DNA of 64,000 nt from Saccharibacillus sp. O23 (GCF_002205895.1 NZ_NJDE01000018.1:124001-188000), one strand, 5' to 3'. Shown: positions 1-10,425, counted from the stretch's first letter. The notes: generated by a model from the sequence alone, not told the origin. Numbers and translations are program-made.

Positions 1-473
1 ACGGCCATCGCGACCACTTCGGCGCGGAAATCCGCTTCGGTGCGTCCCGCGTCTTCGAGCGAGAATTCGATCTGCGAGAAATATTTCTTCGCGTAACGGA
101 TCGCGGACTGCGCCGCTTCGAGCACTTGATGCTTCTCCATCTTGAGTTTGTACTTCCGGTGGATCGGCGACGTCGCCAAGAACACGTGCAGACGCGGGTC
201 GGCCGCTCCCTTCAGCGCCTCGCGCACCGCGTCGATATCGGCTTCGCGCGAGCGCGACAGTCCGACGACGCTCGCGTTCTTGACCGCGCGGGCGACCGCG
301 TTGACCGCGGCCAAGTCGCCCGGCGACGCGGCCGGGAAGCCGGCTTCCATCCGGTCTACGCCCAGCTTCTCGAGCTGATGCGCGATCTCGACTTTCTCCC
401 GCGTGTTCAGGTTGACGCCCGGCGACTGTTCGCCGTCGCGCAGCGTCGTATCGAAGATATAAATTTTCCGCAC
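1..473 (-). CDS. leuA: 2-isopropylmalate synthase, N-terminal part (cut by window edge)
   Basis: Condenses 2-ketoisovalerate with acetyl-CoA, the first committed step of leucine synthesis in the cytosol. The 157 visible codons begin [18 protein letters not shown] after a GTG start; [12 protein letters not shown] is the hallmark metal/substrate-binding motif of the DRE-TIM metallolyase family. The remaining roughly 350 residues, including the leucine-sensing regulatory domain, lie beyond position 1. I chose GTG at 473 because an AAGGAGG ribosome-binding site sits 7 nt upstream (about 481-487). The gene follows ilvC at 107 nt on the same strand, as in the Bacillus ilv-leu operon. Homocitrate and citramalate synthases share the motif, so the specific call leans on operon context. 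Confidence 0.93.
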   Translation of the reverse strand, partial: MRKIYIFDTTLRDGEQSPGVNLNTREKVEIAHQLEKLGVDRMEAGFPAASPGDLAAVNAVARAVKNASVVGLSRSREADIDAVREALKGAADPRLHVFLATSPIHRKYKLKMEKHQVLEAAQSAIRYAKKYFSQIEFSLEDAGRTEADFRAEVVAMA

Positions 474-519
474 GGTTTAGCCTCCTTCATCCTGTAGGAA
501 TCTCGAATAAATGTGGAAA

Positions 520-562
520 AGGGCTGTCCCGAAGCCGCATTTTCGCGGCCCGGGATAGCCCT
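520..562 (-). other. Inverted repeat between ilvC and leuA
   Basis: Arms 520-531 and 551-562 pair over 12 bp with one G-U, extended by an inner GCCGC/GCGGC stem. On the minus strand it lies just after the ilvC stop and is followed by only four T residues, so it could be a partial terminator or an mRNA stabiliser separating ilvC from leuA. A second perfect palindrome (564-577) sits between it and the ilvC stop. Confidence 0.6.
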
Positions 563-580
563 GCCCTGAATTCAGGGAAC

Positions 581-1600
<1,020 letters not shown>

Positions 1601-1613
1601 CTAAACCCTGCCC

Positions 1614-1728
1614 AAACAAGCGGGTAGCTCAGCGGAGCTTTCTCCGGATCGTCATTCGAAGACTCCGTTCAGCTCCCCGCTTGTTCGGGGTTATGTGTGC
1701 GGAACCCGGAAGGACTGCGGTCGCTTCC
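1614..1728 (-). other. Structured ilvN-ilvC intergenic region
   Basis: The 260-nt gap between ilvN and ilvC contains an extended inverted repeat (arms near 1614-1636 and 1668-1691, core ACAAGCGGG/CCCGCTTGT followed by pairable AGCT and CGGAG blocks). A second hairpin lies at about 1710-1737 (CCCGGAA/TTCCGGG). On the minus strand both precede ilvC and neither has a clear T-run, so they are not ordinary terminators. They may be an mRNA processing or stability element giving ilvC a separate expression level; function is inferred. Confidence 0.45.
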
Positions 1729-1833
1729 GGGTAATCCCGGCTTATCCGACATGCGCGCGTTTTCCGTGACGGATCGTCTCTATACATTCGATTCGCCGAC
1801 AAAGCCCGTTTTCCTGCTCGAAACCTGTTTCTG

Positions 1834-2331
1834 TTAAGCGTTGCCTCGAATCATGGCGGTTACGCCGGTACGCGACAACTCCCGAATGCCGTAAGGCGCG
1901 AGCAGCTCGATCATCGCGTCGATCTTCTCGGTATCGCCGACCACTTGGACCATCAGGCTGTGCGTGCCGATATCGACGACCGCCGCCCGGAACGTCTCGA
2001 CCAGCCCCATGATTTCGGGACGGGCGTTCGGTTCGGACTTGACTTTGATCAAAGCCAGTTCCCGGCCGACCATCGGATTGGCGCTCAAGTCGACGACCTT
2101 GATCACGTCGATGATCTTGTAGAGCTGCTTCTCGATCTGCTCGATCGTCTTATCGTCGCCGGTGGATACGATGACCATCCGCGACAATCCCGCCTCTTCG
2201 GACTGGCCCACCGTGATGCTCTCGATGTTGAAGCCGCGGCGGCCGAACAATCCCGAGACCCGCTGAAGAACGCCCGGTTGGTCATTGACCAGAATCGAAA
2301 TGGTATGTTTGGTCTGCATCGTAGTACTCAT
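1834..2331 (-). CDS. ilvN: Acetolactate synthase small (regulatory) subunit
   Basis: Regulatory subunit of acetohydroxyacid synthase; it activates the IlvB catalytic subunit and binds valine for feedback inhibition. The 165 aa are typical. An N-terminal ACT domain (residues about 8-82) begins HTISILVNDQPGVLQRVSGL, the standard ligand-binding segment, and is followed by the C-terminal subunit domain. The ATG lies one base after the ilvB stop codon, indicating translational coupling. Also called ilvH in some Bacillales annotations. Confidence 0.96.
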   Translation of the reverse strand: MSTTMQTKHTISILVNDQPGVLQRVSGLFGRRGFNIESITVGQSEEAGLSRMVIVSTGDDKTIEQIEKQLYKIIDVIKVVDLSANPMVGRELALIKVKSEPNARPEIMGLVETFRAAVVDIGTHSLMVQVVGDTEKIDAMIELLAPYGIRELSRTGVTAMIRGNA

Positions 2332-2332
2332 C

Positions 2333-4093
2333 TTATTCGTCCCCCATCAGCATTTGATCCAGCGTCATGCCCTGCTGTACCATCGGATACACGTTCTCGC
2401 CTTTTTCGACCACGAAGTCGATGACGACCGGTCCCGGCGTATCCAACGCTTCCTGCCAGACGGCGCGCGCTTCTTCTTTCGTCGAAGCCCGCAGTCCTTT
2501 CACGCCGTAAGCTTCCGCCAACTTCACGAAGTCCGGGCTGCCCGCCAGATCGATATGGCTGTAGCGGTTCTCGTAGATCAGTTCCTGCCACTGGCGTACC
2601 ATGCCGAGCACCTGATTGTTCAAGATGACGATCTTGACCGGAATGTTGTTGATGGCGCAGATCGCGAGTTCTTGCGAACACATCTGCATGCCGCCGTCGC
2701 CGTTGATCGAGATGACCAGACGATCCGGCTGCGCCATCTGCGCGCCGATCGCCGACGGAAGACCGAAGCCCATCGTGCCGAGACCGCCGGAAGTGATCCA
2801 AGAACGCGGTTGGTTGAACTTGTAATACTGCGCGGCCCACATCTGATGCTGACCGACGTCGGTCGTCACGATCGCTTCGCCTTTGGTCGTTTCGTTCAGC
2901 AGTTCCACGACCCATTGGGGTTTGAGTCCGATCTCGGTTTCTTGGTAATCGTCTTTATAACGGAACGGCTTCTCCGCTTTCCATTGTTGAAGCCGCGTTC
3001 TCCACTCGTCCGCCAACTCGGCCCGTTTCACCGATTTGTTCAAAAGTTCCAGTACCGTCTTCACGTCGCCGACGATCGGAATATCCGTCTTCACGTTCTT
3101 GCCGATCTCGGCCGGATCGATATCGATATGCGCGATCTTGGCGTTCGGCGCAAACCCGTTCAGCTTGCCCGTCACTCGGTCGTCGAACCGCGCCCCGATG
3201 CTGATCAAGAGATCGCATTCCTGAATCGCCATGTTCGAAGCGAAGGTTCCGTGCATCCCCGGCATGCCGAGCCAATGTTCGTTCCCGCTCGGGAAACCGC
3301 CGAGTCCGAGGAGAGTCGTCGTGATCGGAATCCCCGTCTTCTCGATCAGTTCCAGCAGCGCTTCGTGTCCGCCGGAGTAAACGACGCCGCCGCCCGCCAG
3401 CACCAGAGGTTTTTCGGCTTTGGAGATCGCGTCCGCCAAACGTTCCACTTGCAGTTTGTTCGGCATGGTCCGCGGGTTGTACCCTCTCAGAGCGACCGGC
3501 TGGGTATGCGGCTGGAACAGCGTCATCGCGGCCGATACGTCTTTGGGAATATCGATCAATACCGGACCTTTGCGACCCGTATTCGCGATATGGAACGCTT
3601 CGTGAATGATCCGCGGAAGTTCGTCGACGCTCCGCACCAGATAACTGTGCTTCGTGATCGGCATCGTGATGCCCGTGATGTCGGCCTCTTGGAAAGCGTC
3701 CGTTCCGATCAGCGTCGAAGCGACGTTGCCGGTAATGACGACGAGCGGCGTCGAATCCATGTATGCCGTGGCGATTCCCGTTACCAGGTTGGTCGCCCCC
3801 GGTCCCGAAGTGGCGATACATACGCCTACTTCGCCGGATGCCCGGGCATAACCGTCGGCCGCGTGAATCGCGCCTTGTTCGTGCCGGGTCAATACGTGGT
3901 GGAAATCTTTGAAGCCGTACATGGCATCGTAGATATACAGCACCGCTCCGCCCGGGTAACCGAATACGCATTTGACGCCTTCGAGCACCAAGCTGCGGAG
4001 CAGGATGTCCGAACCTGTCAGGACTTCCTGTTTATCCACCCATTCTTCTCTCAATTCTTCCGTCGATTTCGCTTCTGGCATTTGCGCGCTCAT
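2333..4093 (-). CDS. ilvB: Acetolactate synthase large (catalytic) subunit
   Basis: Thiamine-diphosphate enzyme making acetolactate or acetohydroxybutyrate from pyruvate. The 586-aa protein shows the three-domain layout: an N-terminal domain with the catalytic Glu in HEQGAIHAADGYARASG, a central FAD/DHAP-type domain, and a C-terminal domain with the GDGGMQM...NN ThDP-Mg motif. A longer reading frame opens at a TTG (4111), but the ATG at 4093 has a GGAAGGGGG site 8-9 nt upstream and gives the usual N-terminus, so I use it. It is first in the operon, preceded by a T-box leader, and one base separates it from ilvN. Confidence 0.96.
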   Translation of the reverse strand: MSAQMPEAKSTEELREEWVDKQEVLTGSDILLRSLVLEGVKCVFGYPGGAVLYIYDAMYGFKDFHHVLTRHEQGAIHAADGYARASGEVGVCIATSGPGATNLVTGIATAYMDSTPLVVITGNVASTLIGTDAFQEADITGITMPITKHSYLVRSVDELPRIIHEAFHIANTGRKGPVLIDIPKDVSAAMTLFQPHTQPVALRGYNPRTMPNKLQVERLADAISKAEKPLVLAGGGVVYSGGHEALLELIEKTGIPITTTLLGLGGFPSGNEHWLGMPGMHGTFASNMAIQECDLLISIGARFDDRVTGKLNGFAPNAKIAHIDIDPAEIGKNVKTDIPIVGDVKTVLELLNKSVKRAELADEWRTRLQQWKAEKPFRYKDDYQETEIGLKPQWVVELLNETTKGEAIVTTDVGQHQMWAAQYYKFNQPRSWITSGGLGTMGFGLPSAIGAQMAQPDRLVISINGDGGMQMCSQELAICAINNIPVKIVILNNQVLGMVRQWQELIYENRYSHIDLAGSPDFVKLAEAYGVKGLRASTKEEARAVWQEALDTPGPVVIDFVVEKGENVYPMVQQGMTLDQMLMGDE

Positions 4094-4216
4094 CGTTTTT
4101 CCCCCTTCCAAAGATTACATCAATCTCACATCAACAGTTTGCACAGAGCCATCCGAACGGGACTCTCCCGCTTTGACGCATGCACGGCGCGGTCACGGCT
4201 TCCTCGTCTCGAAAAC

Positions 4217-4631
4217 CAAAAAACCTTTCGCCCCGCAAAGCAGAAGTTCTGCTTCGAGGGACGAAAGGTTGTTATTCCTTACGTGGTACCACCCAGTTTT
4301 GCCTACACTTCGCAGTGTGCGGCCTCAAGCGGTCCGAAATCGAAAACTTCGATTTCAAACTCGCGGTTCGTAACGCGAACCCCACGATTTCCCCTAATAC
4401 CCGAAATGGATGAAGTTCCATTCGCTTTTCAGGGAAACAGCTCCGAGGTGAGCTCGTATATAAGGGATTTTGGCGGTGGATTCCAGCTTGACGCTTCCCC
4501 GCTCTCTGGCAAAAGGGCCCTTAAAACTTCGTCCTCTTCATAGCCGATCAATTATGCGCTCCGGAACATGTCCGAAAACTCCGTCGATCTTCGAAAGACC
4601 GTGTCGCGTTTTCGTGCATGCCGTAAATGTT
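4217..4631 (-). ncRNA. T-box leader of the ilv-leu operon
   Basis: Read on the minus strand, the conserved T-box GGGTGGTACCACG lies at about 4282-4295, immediately before an intrinsic terminator (4217-4270: AACCTTTCG...CGAAAGGTT then a T-run). Upstream, Stem I features are visible: an AGAGAGC/GGGGAAG distal region around 4490-4506 and a specifier-loop-like segment with CTC at 4452-4450 followed by A. CTC predicts tRNA-Leu(GAG), as in the Bacillus ilv-leu T-box; the specifier choice is inferred by pattern, not folded. Uncharged tRNA would pair with the TGGT bulge and prevent termination, turning on branched-chain synthesis during leucine starvation. Confidence 0.92.
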
Positions 4632-4637
4632 AGGGTT

Positions 4638-4667
4638 ATTATATGACTTAAGTTTTAGGGAAGTCAA
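4638..4667 (-). promoter_or_regulatory. Promoter of ilv-leu operon
   Basis: On the minus strand, -35 TTGACT (4667-4662), 18-nt spacer, -10 TATAAT (4643-4638), placing the start near 4631, directly before the T-box leader. Confidence 0.8.
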
Positions 4668-4746
4668 CACCTATTTTCAACAAAAAATTAAAACCTTTAG
4701 CGCCGCATACATTCCGGGCATACAAAGTGTCCGCCTGAGAAAGACG

Positions 4747-4792
4747 AAAAAACGCCTCTTTTGCCGTGAATACACGGTAAAAGAGGCGTTTT
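4747..4792 (-). terminator. Intrinsic terminator of the nucleoside transporter operon
   Basis: AAAACGCCTCTTTT pairs with AAAAGAGGCGTTTT around a smaller CCGTG/CACGG stem, followed on the minus strand by a T-run. It lies 58 nt after the permease stop codon and looks usable on both strands. Confidence 0.9.
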
Positions 4793-4849
4793 GGTTTTTA
4801 AGGCTGTAGTGGCCTGAGAAGACACGTAAAACGAGCTTTCCGGGTCTCC

Positions 4850-5821
4850 TCAGCGCTTGCCGGGATCGTACGGTTCCCCGAGAGCCGCGGGGGCTCTCGA
4901 TTTGCCGATCGCTACGACGAGCACGATGACGGTCAGCACGTAAGGCAGCATCAGGATGAAATCCTGAGGAATGTCGGCGGACCAGTCAAACAGCTGTACG
5001 TAGTTGCGGATCGCCTGCGAGAAGCCGAAGAACAGCGCCGCGCCCATGATGCCGAGCGGGTTCCATTTGCCGAAGATCAGCGCGGCGATCGCGATAAAAC
5101 CTTGGCCGGAGATCGTCGTATGCGAGAACAGACCCGTCGTCGTCAACGTGATCGTCGCGCCGCCGAGACCGGCCAGCGCGCCGCTCAGCATAACGCCGAT
5201 ATAACGCATGCGGTTGACGTTGATGCCCATCGTGTCCGCGGCGCTCGGATGTTCGCCTACGGAACGCAGGCGCAGACCGAACGTCGTTTTGTACAGCACG
5301 TAATAGATCACGAATACCAGAATAAGCGCGATGAACGTCGTCGGATACGAATTCAAGATGCCGGTTCCGATAATCGGTCCGATAACCGGAATCGAAGCGA
5401 AGTCGGCAAAGTTGAACTTGACCAAACGATGCAGCAGCAGCGGCGTTTCGCCCGCTCCGTCGAACATCAGCTTGACGAGATACAACGTGATGCCGGTCGC
5501 CAAGAAGTTGATGACCACGCCGCTGATCGTCTGATCGGCTTTGAACGTGATCGTCGCGACCGCATGAATCAACGAGCCGATCACGCCGACCACGATCGCC
5601 GTCAGCAGGCCGACCCACGGAGCGCCGCCTTCCATGCCGGCTTTCTCCGCATAATGCGTACCGACCGCGGCGGCGAAAGCGCCGAATACCATCAGACCTT
5701 CGATCCCGATGTTTACGATACCCGAACGTTCGGAGAACAAGCCGCCGAGCGCCGCGAAGATCAGAGCCGTCGAGAATACGAGCGTCGTATTGATCAGGTT
5801 GCCGAGTGTAAGCAGATCCAT
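4850..5821 (-). CDS. nupQ: Nucleoside ABC transporter permease (NupQ-type)
   Basis: Membrane component of a BmpA-type nucleoside importer, family BPD_transp_2. The 323-aa protein is hydrophobic with about 8-9 membrane segments and carries ERSGIVNIGIEGLMVFGAF near residues 31-49, the conserved signature of this permease family. Its ATG follows the upstream permease stop codon with no gap, so the two half-channel subunits are coupled. It is the last gene of the operon and is followed by an intrinsic terminator. In B. subtilis the orthologous nupNOPQ imports guanosine and related nucleosides; the exact substrate here is inferred. Confidence 0.9.
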   Translation of the reverse strand: MDLLTLGNLINTTLVFSTALIFAALGGLFSERSGIVNIGIEGLMVFGAFAAAVGTHYAEKAGMEGGAPWVGLLTAIVVGVIGSLIHAVATITFKADQTISGVVINFLATGITLYLVKLMFDGAGETPLLLHRLVKFNFADFASIPVIGPIIGTGILNSYPTTFIALILVFVIYYVLYKTTFGLRLRSVGEHPSAADTMGINVNRMRYIGVMLSGALAGLGGATITLTTTGLFSHTTISGQGFIAIAALIFGKWNPLGIMGAALFFGFSQAIRNYVQLFDWSADIPQDFILMLPYVLTVIVLVVAIGKSRAPAALGEPYDPGKR

Positions 5822-6898
5822 TTACAACACCTTCTCTTTCTTGCGCTTATACACAGGTTTGAGGATGAAACGAACGATGCCCTGTGCCGCGATGAAGAAA
5901 ATGATCGACCCGATGACGATCTGAATGATCTCCGGCGGAACGCCAGCGTCGAAACTCATGCCTGCCGAACCGTAAGTCAACGCGCCGAACAATCCCGCGC
6001 CGGCCAATACGCCGAACGGATGGTTCATCCCGAGCAGAGCGACGGCGATCCCGTTGAACCCGTAGCCCGGGGACGAAGCGTATACGCTCTGATAATGGAA
6101 GACGCCCAGCGTCTCGAACGCGCCGGCCAGACCGGCGAACACGCCGCTGATGAACATCGCTTTCACGATGTTTTTGTTAACGTTGATGCCCGCGTAACGA
6201 GCGGCTTCGGGGTTGCTGCCGACGGCGCGCAGTTCGAAGCCCTGCTTCGTTTTCCACAGGAAATAATAGAAGAAGATCGCCGCGCAGATCGCGAGCGGAA
6301 TGCCCCAATGCACGCGCGCGTTGCCCATCATCTCGGACAACCAACCGATCGAGATCGAAGCGCTCGGTTGAATATCGACCGAACGCTGGTTGCCCGGCAT
6401 AAGCGTGAAGGTACGCACGATATAGTTGCACAGGAACAATGCGGTCCAGTTCAACATGATCGTGGTAATAACTTCGTTGACGCCCCGCTTGGCCTTGATA
6501 TAGCCGGCCAGCGCGGCCCATAGGCCGCCGAACAGCGCGCCCACGATAATCGCGAGCGGAGCATGAATGATCCAAGGAAGTCCCGTCAGCTTGATGCCGA
6601 TAAGCGAAGCGCCGGTCATGCCCATGATCACCTGACCTTCCGCGCCGATGTTGAACATGCCCGCGCGGAAAGCGAACGCGACCGCAAGGCCGGTCAGAAC
6701 GAGCGGCGTCATCTCGCGCAGCGCTTCGCCGAATCCGTACCAGTCGCCGAATACGCGTCTGAGCAGCGCGCCGTAAGCGTCGATCGGGTTATACCCGCCG
6801 ATAAGCATGACGATCGCGCCGAGCAGCAGACCCATGACGATGGCGGCCAGCGAGACGATAAACGAATCGCTCGCGAACCATTTCAGAAATTTATTCAT
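5822..6898 (-). CDS. nupP: Nucleoside ABC transporter permease (NupP-type)
   Basis: Second permease of the same importer, 358 aa, with an N-terminal membrane segment (residues about 10-37) and the family signature AFRAGMFNIGAEGQVIMG near residue 78. It overlaps the ATPase gene upstream by 4 nt (ATGA at 6898-6895) and abuts nupQ downstream, a tightly coupled ATPase-permease-permease order. Pairing of two different permeases is normal for the BmpA/NupN-type nucleoside systems. Confidence 0.9.
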   Translation of the reverse strand: MNKFLKWFASDSFIVSLAAIVMGLLLGAIVMLIGGYNPIDAYGALLRRVFGDWYGFGEALREMTPLVLTGLAVAFAFRAGMFNIGAEGQVIMGMTGASLIGIKLTGLPWIIHAPLAIIVGALFGGLWAALAGYIKAKRGVNEVITTIMLNWTALFLCNYIVRTFTLMPGNQRSVDIQPSASISIGWLSEMMGNARVHWGIPLAICAAIFFYYFLWKTKQGFELRAVGSNPEAARYAGINVNKNIVKAMFISGVFAGLAGAFETLGVFHYQSVYASSPGYGFNGIAVALLGMNHPFGVLAGAGLFGALTYGSAGMSFDAGVPPEIIQIVIGSIIFFIAAQGIVRFILKPVYKRKKEKVL

Positions 6899-8430
6899 TC
6901 CTTAGTTCCTCCCTGCCGGCTGCCTGCCATCATCAAGCCCAGTTCTTGATCGTTGGTCTCTTCCGGACGCACTTCGCCGATAACCTTGCCTTCGTACACG
7001 ACGATGATCCGGTCCGACACGTTCAAGATCTCGTCCAGCTCGAACGATACCAGCAGAACGGCTTTGCCTTGGTCGCGCTGTTTGATCAACTGCGTCTGCA
7101 CGAATTCGATCGCGCCGACATCCAGGCCGCGCGTCGGTTGGGCCGCGATCAAGAAGTCCGGATTTTTATTGATTTCCCGGGCAATGATCGCTTTCTGCTG
7201 GTTGCCGCCGGAAAGAGAACGTGCTTTGGTCTGAATACTCGGCGTACGCACGTCGAAGCTTTCGACGAGACGTTTCGCCAGATCGTTGATCGCGCGGAAA
7301 TTAAGGAAGCCGCGTTTCGTGTACGGCTGCTTGTAATAGCTCTCGAGCACCATATTTTCGCTGACGCTGAAGTCCAGCACCAAGCCGTGCTTATGCCGGT
7401 CTTCCGGAATATGACCGAGACCCGATTCGGAGATCTCGCGCGGCGTGCGGCTCCCGATCTCTTTGCCGTTCAGCTTGATCGAACCGCTGTCGATCTTGCG
7501 CAGGCCGGACAAAGCTTCGATAATTTGCGTCTGGCCGTTTCCGTCTACGCCGGCAACGCCGACGATCTCTCCTCGGCGGACATCGAACGTCATGCCGTCC
7601 AGCAGCGTCACGCCTTCTTTCGTCTTGACGGTAACGCCGTTAACCTCGACGACTTTTTCGCCCGGCGTCGCCGGTTTTTTATCGACCTTGAAGGAAACGT
7701 TCCGCCCCACCATCTTTTCGGCCAGTTCGAACGGCGTCGTCTCGCTTGTCGTGACCGTATCGATGACTTTACCGCGGCGAATGATCGTAACCGTGTCGGA
7801 AACGGACATGATTTCTTTCAGTTTATGGGTAATCAGAATGATCGACTTGCCTTCGGCGACGAGCCTTCGCATGATTTCGATCAATTCGGATATTTCCTGC
7901 GGAGTAAGTACGGCGGTCGGTTCGTCGAAGATCAGGATGTTCGCACCGCGATAAAGCGTTTTGAGAATTTCGACACGCTGCTGCATGCCGACGGAAATGT
8001 CTTCGATTTTGGCGTTCGGATCGATATGGAAGCCGTATTGGTCGGACAACTTCTTCACTTTTTCCGTAGCTGTCTTGTAATCGATTTGGATGCCGCCTTT
8101 GGCAGGCTCCATACCCAAGATAATGTTTTCCGTTACGGTAAACGGCTGCACCAACTTGAAATGCTGGTGAACCATCCCGATGCCCAGCTCGATCGCCTTG
8201 TTCGGGCTGTCGATCGGAGTCGGAGTTCCGTTAATCTCGATGTGCCCTTCGTCCGGTTGGTACAGGCCGAAGAGAATGTTCATCAGCGTCGATTTGCCCG
8301 CGCCGTTCTCGCCGAGCAGAGCGTGGATTTCGCCTTTTTGCAGCTTGATGCTGATCGAATCGTTGGCGACGATTCCGGGAAAACGCTTCGTTATTTGCTT
8401 TAACTCGACTACGGGAGTTGCAGCAGCCAT
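6895..8430 (-). CDS. nupO: Nucleoside ABC transporter ATP-binding protein (NupO-type)
   Basis: Cytoplasmic ATPase with two ABC domains (511 aa). The first has an intact Walker A (GENGAGKST, near residue 40) and a signature-like SVGMQQR; the second has a degenerate Walker A (GVDGNGQTQ) and an intact SGGNQQK signature, the asymmetry usual for the sugar/nucleoside (RbsA/NupO) class. An upstream in-frame extension to 8550 exists, but I chose the ATG at 8430 because AAGGGTG lies about 7 nt upstream and the protein then begins at the usual position. It is separated from the binding-protein gene by 160 nt containing a strong hairpin. Confidence 0.92.
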   Translation of the reverse strand: MAAATPVVELKQITKRFPGIVANDSISIKLQKGEIHALLGENGAGKSTLMNILFGLYQPDEGHIEINGTPTPIDSPNKAIELGIGMVHQHFKLVQPFTVTENIILGMEPAKGGIQIDYKTATEKVKKLSDQYGFHIDPNAKIEDISVGMQQRVEILKTLYRGANILIFDEPTAVLTPQEISELIEIMRRLVAEGKSIILITHKLKEIMSVSDTVTIIRRGKVIDTVTTSETTPFELAEKMVGRNVSFKVDKKPATPGEKVVEVNGVTVKTKEGVTLLDGMTFDVRRGEIVGVAGVDGNGQTQIIEALSGLRKIDSGSIKLNGKEIGSRTPREISESGLGHIPEDRHKHGLVLDFSVSENMVLESYYKQPYTKRGFLNFRAINDLAKRLVESFDVRTPSIQTKARSLSGGNQQKAIIAREINKNPDFLIAAQPTRGLDVGAIEFVQTQLIKQRDQGKAVLLVSFELDEILNVSDRIIVVYEGKVIGEVRPEETNDQELGLMMAGSRQGGTKE

Positions 8431-8534
8431 GGAATCACCCTTATCTTTCGTAGTAGTGCTTCGATTACGCGAAACGGGAAACGGGTCGTTTCGCCTGATC
8501 GATGCGGGGTCTTCGATTAACCGTAAACGTAACG

Positions 8535-8567
8535 ACAAGGCCGGGTTCAAGGAACCGGCCTTGTCAC
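8535..8567 (-). other. Strong hairpin between binding protein and ATPase genes
   Basis: GACAAGGCCGG and CCGGCCTTGTC form an 11-bp perfect stem with an 11-nt loop. It has no T-run on the minus strand. It sits 25 nt after the lipoprotein stop and upstream of the ATPase, a position where such hairpins commonly protect the binding-protein mRNA so that it is made in excess of the membrane subunits. Role inferred. Confidence 0.7.
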
Positions 8568-8591
8568 TAGTATTATATCATTGCGGAGCGA

Positions 8592-9632
8592 TTATTCAGC
8601 AGGAACCTTGACTTCGCCGCTCACAATTTTTTCTTTGTAAGACTGAACCAGATCCAGAACGTCTTGCGGTACGTTTTTGCTCGAAGTGTCGGCTACGCCT
8701 ACGCCGTCGTCTTTGAGGCCCAGAGTCGTTGTCGTGCCGCCTTTGAACGTGCCGTCGATGACTTGCTGCGACACCGTTTTGATCGCAACGTCTACGCGTT
8801 TCATCATCGAAGTCAACGTAACGTCGTCGCCGAATTCCAGCGATTGGTCTTTGTCGACGCCGATTACCCATACGCTTTGGCCTTGGCTTTTACGGTCGAG
8901 CGCTTCGTTGAAGACGCCTGTTCCCGTGCCGCCGGCAGCTTGGAAGATGATGTCCGCGCCGTCGTTGTACAAAGTAGCCGCTGCCGCTTTGCCTTCGTCC
9001 GGTTTGTCGAATCCGCTTGCGTATACGGCCGTGAATTGCGCGTCCGGGTTAACCGCTTGGATGCCGGCTTTGAAGCCGACTTCGAATTTCTTGATCGTCG
9101 GGGAATCCATGCCGCCTACGAAGCCGATTTTGTTCGATTTCGTCATTTTGCCGGCGATTACGCCGACCAGGAAGGAACCTTCGTTTTCGGAGAACAGAAC
9201 CGATTCTACGTTCGGAGCGTCGACGGCTGCGTCGATGATCGCGAAGTTGGAATCCGGGTTTTGCTTAGCGATGTCGGTCAGGGCGCTTTGCAGCGCGAAT
9301 CCGATACCCCAAGTCAGGTTGTATCCGTCTTTTACGAATTGGTTCAGGTTCGGTTGATAGTCTGCTTCACTCTTACTTTGCAGGTATTCGACTTTGATGC
9401 CTTTGTCTTTTTGGAGCGCCTGCAGGGCTTCCCAGGAAGTTTGGTTGAACGACTTGTCGTTTACGCCGCCGGTATCGGTAACCATACCGATCTTGACGCT
9501 GCTTGCCGTTCCGCTTGCTTCGCCTTCGCTTCCGCCGGAAGCAGCCGGTTTGCTGCTATTGTTTCCGCAAGCAGCCAGTACGAGCGAGAAGGCCAGCAGC
9601 ATGAAAAGCGAGAGTTTTACAGCTTTTTTCAT
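8592..9632 (-). CDS. nupN: BMP-family nucleoside-binding lipoprotein
   Basis: Extracellular substrate-binding lipoprotein of the importer encoded downstream (346 aa). A type II signal peptide with lipobox LVLAAC ends at Cys21, followed by a Ser/Gly/Ala-rich linker. The mature domain matches the PnrA/BmpA fold: VTDTGGVNDKSFNQTSWE near residue 53 is the family's hallmark segment, and GFVGGMDSPTIKKFEVGF is also typical. ATG at 9632 has an AAGGGGGA site about 11 nt upstream. First gene of its operon. Confidence 0.93.
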   Translation of the reverse strand: MKKAVKLSLFMLLAFSLVLAACGNNSSKPAASGGSEGEASGTASSVKIGMVTDTGGVNDKSFNQTSWEALQALQKDKGIKVEYLQSKSEADYQPNLNQFVKDGYNLTWGIGFALQSALTDIAKQNPDSNFAIIDAAVDAPNVESVLFSENEGSFLVGVIAGKMTKSNKIGFVGGMDSPTIKKFEVGFKAGIQAVNPDAQFTAVYASGFDKPDEGKAAAATLYNDGADIIFQAAGGTGTGVFNEALDRKSQGQSVWVIGVDKDQSLEFGDDVTLTSMMKRVDVAIKTVSQQVIDGTFKGGTTTTLGLKDDGVGVADTSSKNVPQDVLDLVQSYKEKIVSGEVKVPAE

Positions 9633-9977
9633 TTTGGATAGTTCCCCCTTAGGATCTTTGCCTGCATAAGTCGAGCGCTTGCCGTTTGATCTGGGTTGTC
9701 TGAACCGTAAGCTTCTCTCATAAACAGGTTTGCTTTCGCTTTACAGATTATACATTTAGTCTGACGCAAAATCTACTATTAAAAATCATTTTCCCAAACA
9801 AAAATTCGTTTTTATTGAACTGGAATCGCTTACTTCCGCCACACTTAACACGCATTGTGACTTAATAACGAACAATCGCTTTTTTCGTTTAAGGGAATGT
9901 CATCCAACCGCTTTAAAGTGCTAAATAGTGCAAATGCGTTTGCCGTCGAATTTCCTCGTTCTTTACGAATAAATCCA
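9633..9977. other. Upstream region of the nucleoside transporter operon
   Basis: About 345 nt without a gene, between the nupN start and the rplT terminator. A TATAAT on the minus strand (9752-9747) is a plausible -10 for nupN, but no convincing -35 stands 16-18 nt upstream. I looked for a purine riboswitch and saw none. The stretch is AT-rich relative to its surroundings. Confidence 0.5.
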
Positions 9978-10022
9978 TAAAAAAAGCCCCTGCTCCGAGA
10001 AGTACGGGCAGAGAGCTTTATT
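9978..10022 (-). terminator. Terminator of infC-rpmI-rplT
   Basis: On the minus strand, AAGCTCTCTGC pairs with GCAGGGGCTT around a GC-rich loop, then seven T residues. It begins about 12 nt after the rplT stop codon. Confidence 0.85.
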
Positions 10023-10033
10023 TAACGCTGTAA

Positions 10034-10393
10034 TTAAGCGTTGATTTTTTCTTTTGCCGCGGAAGCCAGCGAGTTGAACGCCGTCAGGTCGTTCACGGCC
10101 AGTTCAGCCAGCATTTTGCGGTTCACGTCGATGCCCGCCAGTTTCAGGCCGTGCATCATTTTGCTGTAAGACAGACCGTTTTGACGAGCTGCCGCGTTGA
10201 TCCGCACGATCCACAGTTTGCGGAAGTTGCGTTTCGTTTGACGACGGTCACGGTAAGCATAGATCAACGATTTGTTGACTTGCTCTTTCGCCGTTTTGAA
10301 AATGCGGTGTTTCGAACCGAAATAACCTTTTGCCAGCTTCAGTACTTTCTTATGACGACGACGCGTCACGAAACCGCCCTTAACTCTTGCCAT
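10034..10393 (-). CDS. rplT: Large ribosomal subunit protein bL20
   Basis: Essential early 50S assembly protein binding 23S rRNA; 119 aa, the exact family length. Begins [20 protein letters not shown] and contains [20 protein letters not shown], both diagnostic of bL20. Last gene of infC-rpmI-rplT and, in Bacillales, the autogenous repressor acting on the operon leader. An intrinsic terminator follows. Confidence 0.98.
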   Translation of the reverse strand: MARVKGGFVTRRRHKKVLKLAKGYFGSKHRIFKTAKEQVNKSLIYAYRDRRQTKRNFRKLWIVRINAAARQNGLSYSKMMHGLKLAGIDVNRKMLAELAVNDLTAFNSLASAAKEKINA

Positions 10394-10425
10394 ATCTAAA
10401 GACCTCCCAGTCGATTATGTTTAAA

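Noticed and set aside
2285..4543. 752-codon plus-strand frame opposite ilvB and the T-box
   Set aside because: It crosses a conserved gene and a structured leader; composition is that of a GC-rich shadow frame.
4627..4809. 60-codon plus-strand frame between ilvB leader and nup terminator
   Set aside because: Overlaps the ilv promoter and the intrinsic terminator; no ribosome site.
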